A DNA stretch of 14,053 bases from JBMNUL01 sp050946255 (lineage in GTDB: Bacteria > Actinomycetota > Coriobacteriia > Coriobacteriales > CADBOM01): positions 1 to 14,053 of the forward strand of contig JBMNUL010000062.1 of the NCBI GenBank assembly GCA_050946255.1. The letters are read 5' to 3'. Each line of letters begins with the position of its first letter. Within the stretch, counting starts at the first letter, position 1. This document shows positions 12,519 through 14,053 of this stretch, in pieces. The notes under the pieces are model-generated. The model made no database searches. It was not told the DNA's origin and saw only the letters and a list, made by a program, of their open reading frames with translations. Made by a program: the position numbers and the translations under genes.

Positions 12519-13816
12519 AGTGACTTCAGAGCTCCCTTCGCTTGCTTGTAGAGGTTGTGCAGACCACGCCGCTTGATTATCGGTTTCATGCGGTCTTTGA
12601 GATGCTGCTGTGGTCTTCCGTCGACTACGAACATTGAATTCAAGAGCTCGCGAGCCATTTTCGGATAATCGGTGAACATCTGGTTCCAGTTTTCCATTGT
12701 GGAAGGCCAACCGCGGAACTTCTGGAGGTCCTGGATCACAAACGAGTTTTCCATCATCGTCTTGTAGGTTGAAAGTCCTTTGGCGGAGACATCCTCAGAG
12801 TCGATTGCGGTGCACGCAGCCATGGCTGCCATCTGGCCTGAGGCAATCGCGAAATCCATTCCCCGCACTTGGTATCCGAGATTCATGCAAAGCATCGCGG
12901 AATCACCTGCGACAAGTGCCCCGTCGAAGACGTATCTCGGAATCATATCGAACCCGCCCTCAGAGACCATATGCCCGGAGTGTTCGATCATCTTCGCTCC
13001 TGCAATCATGGGAGCCACAGCGGGGTGCTTTTTGAAGTCATCGAGCATCTGGTAGATTGGCACGGGGTTGGACGCACTGGCTGCATCGGAAATCGTTGCA
13101 ACGAGTCCGAGCGATACAGATTCTTTGTTGGTGTAGAGGAAACCGCCGCCGACCCTTCCCTTCGTGCAGTCTCCCACAAAGAGCATCGCAGCACCTTCTC
13201 CGGGTTGACAGAGGAAGCGCTGTTCAATCTGATCGGGAGACAGTTCGAACAGTTCCTTGATTCCTACAGCCATCTGGTTTGGTTTCGGTCTGGGGTTGCC
13301 AAGGTAGCGCTCGGAGAGCAACGAATTCACCCCCTCTGCGAGGATTACCACGTGTGAGGTTAGCACGTCATCGCCAGCTTTTATGCCTATGACATAACCG
13401 GAGTCGTCTTTCACAAGCTCCTCTACTGGAATACCGCAGATGTATTCAGCACCGGCATCCTCTGCCTTAGAGGCAAGCCATTGGTCGAAGTCAGCACGGA
13501 GCACGCTGTAGGATTCTGCGCCTTTGGCGCTGAGTTCAGGGCTCGTAAAATCCAACGTTGTCTGAGATTCGGAGTCAAGCATAGCTATCCGCTCATGGAC
13601 AATCTTGCGCTCAAGTGGAGCCTCGCTTTCAAAATCAGGGAAGACCTTTCTGAGCGAATGCGTGTATATCCTTCCGCCGGTCATGTTCTTGGCGCCGGCA
13701 TAGTCGCCTCTCTCAACGACAAGCACGCTCTTCCCACTTGTAGCAGCGACGAAAGCTGCCGTTGCTCCCGCGCATCCGGATCCCACGATGATGATGTCGA
13801 AATCCCTATCTTCCAT
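12515..13816 (-). CDS. FixC-like FAD-dependent oxidoreductase (ETF:quinone oxidoreductase family)
   Basis: This 433-residue flavoprotein has an N-terminal FAD Rossmann motif, 'DIIIVGSGCAGATAAFVAA' (7-25) with Glu35 in 'VVERGDYAGAKNMTGG'. A middle substrate or quinone-facing domain includes 'GGGFLYTNKESVSLGL' (223-238). The C-terminal FAD signature is 'DGALVAGDSAMLCMNLGYQV' (298-317) then 'RGMDFAIASGQMAA' (318-331). The 'GAKNMTGGRIY' segment and length match FixC/YdiS-type proteins rather than longer mitochondrial ETF-QO; the iron-sulfur part is the separate FixX-like gene, overlapped by 4 bp. It probably works at the cytoplasmic membrane face or in a soluble complex. AAAGGAA precedes ATG 13816 at a slightly long spacing. 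Confidence 0.85.
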   Translation of the reverse strand: MEDRDFDIIIVGSGCAGATAAFVAATSGKSVLVVERGDYAGAKNMTGGRIYTHSLRKVFPDFESEAPLERKIVHERIAMLDSESQTTLDFTSPELSAKGAESYSVLRADFDQWLASKAEDAGAEYICGIPVEELVKDDSGYVIGIKAGDDVLTSHVVILAEGVNSLLSERYLGNPRPKPNQMAVGIKELFELSPDQIEQRFLCQPGEGAAMLFVGDCTKGRVGGGFLYTNKESVSLGLVATISDAASASNPVPIYQMLDDFKKHPAVAPMIAGAKMIEHSGHMVSEGGFDMIPRYVFDGALVAGDSAMLCMNLGYQVRGMDFAIASGQMAAMAACTAIDSEDVSAKGLSTYKTMMENSFVIQDLQKFRGWPSTMENWNQMFTDYPKMARELLNSMFVVDGRPQQHLKDRMKPIIKRRGLHNLYKQAKGALKSL

Positions 13817-13936
13817 CTATGTCTTCATTCCTTTCTCGTCGGATAGCTTTATAGCTGCAACAGTCAGAATCAATTTGCTGCAGCAGCTTAGGGAGAGCGA
13901 AGTCGATTTCTCTTGGATTGCCTCACGAAATTGCAT

Positions 13937-13954
13937 CATGCTTAGATCAGCATG
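13937..13954. promoter_or_regulatory. Inverted repeat upstream of the FixC-like gene
   Basis: CATGCT (13937-13942) and AGCATG (13949-13954) flank a TAGATC centre. It lies between the end of the XRE-type gene and the FixC-like start, about 120 bp upstream of the latter. An operator is possible. Confidence 0.3.
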
Positions 13955-13962
13955 TGTTTCAA

Positions 13963-14053
13963 CTATTCAGTTGGAAAGACCTTTGGGTATCTGCTAATAC
14001 CCGCAATGTAATCCAAATCAAGGTTGTAGAATCGCGCCAGCATTATCAGGCTA
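13963..14053 (-). CDS. C-terminal end of an XRE-type helix-turn-helix regulator (partial)
   Basis: Reading the - strand from the window edge gives 29 residues before TAG (13965-13963): 'SLIMLARFYNLDLDYIAGIS' then 'RYPKVFPTE'. This closely follows the ending of short XRE/Cro-type regulators (LIKLARFYNVSLDYLxGxT...PxP), i.e. the last helices of the HTH domain. It is cut by the window edge, so the DNA-recognition helix is not visible. It lies 146 bp upstream of the FixC-like gene on the same strand and may or may not control it. Confidence 0.6.
   Translation of the reverse strand, partial: SLIMLARFYNLDLDYIAGISRYPKVFPTE

Overview
The window looks like accessory chromosome from an anaerobic, fairly GC-rich Gram-positive actinobacterium, most likely a coriobacterium (Eggerthella/Slackia/Olsenella relatives). 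This placement is an inference. It rests on a cytosolic molybdopterin oxidoreductase paired with a small two-cluster ferredoxin under a TetR regulator, nearby FixC/FixX-type genes, GC-rich SDR and RelB/Doc genes, and strong AGGAGG-type ribosome binding sites. Base composition changes visibly from block to block: AT-richer around 2.3-3.5 kb and in the 8.1-8.9 kb regulator, GC-rich at 4.6-5.1 and 6.2-7.9 kb. This fits a region assembled by repeated acquisition.

Region 1 (1-4400) is a cluster of displaced polymorphic-toxin tips and immunity genes. The left edge carries the end of a protein with a DUF6883-like tip and an overlapping DUF4926-like partner on the + strand. On the - strand, a tightly joined chain runs from an HExxH metallopeptidase-like toxin tip (2323-2009), to a zinc-ribbon partner (2007-1678), to a frameshifted LHH-type nuclease tip (1681-1384), to a SUKH/SMI1 immunity gene (1387-971). 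Further right are a DUF2262-like gene, a frameshifted gene remnant (3530-3083), and a toxin tip with no start codon (4373-4077) overlapping a CdiI-like immunity gene (4096-3716). None of the - strand tips has a delivery region in front of it.

Region 2 (4400-6100) holds a RelB/DinJ-type antitoxin followed by a broken Doc toxin. The Doc gene seems to have lost its start codon and everything after HPFVDGN. Next come a phased array of short inverted heptamers (5181-5247) and a Sir2-family gene with unusual residues at three NAD-contact motifs.

Region 3 (6200-7900) is a divergent pair, a TetR regulator and an extended SDR of the dihydroflavonol/cinnamoyl reductase type. Repeated TGTTGCG sites in the shared intergenic region probably form the regulator's operator.

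Region 4 (8100-12000) is a second divergent TetR regulator and a three-gene operon: a small protein of unknown function, an 801-residue molybdopterin oxidoreductase and a 2x[4Fe-4S] ferredoxin subunit, closed by a clear terminator. A near-perfect palindrome lies just upstream of the operon. The arrangement suggests a substrate-induced anaerobic reductase, dehydroxylase or hydratase.

Region 5 (12200-14053) runs convergently on the - strand: a FixC-like flavoprotein and a FixX-like ferredoxin, preceded at the window edge by the last 29 residues of what looks like an XRE-type regulator. FixA and FixB are not in the window.
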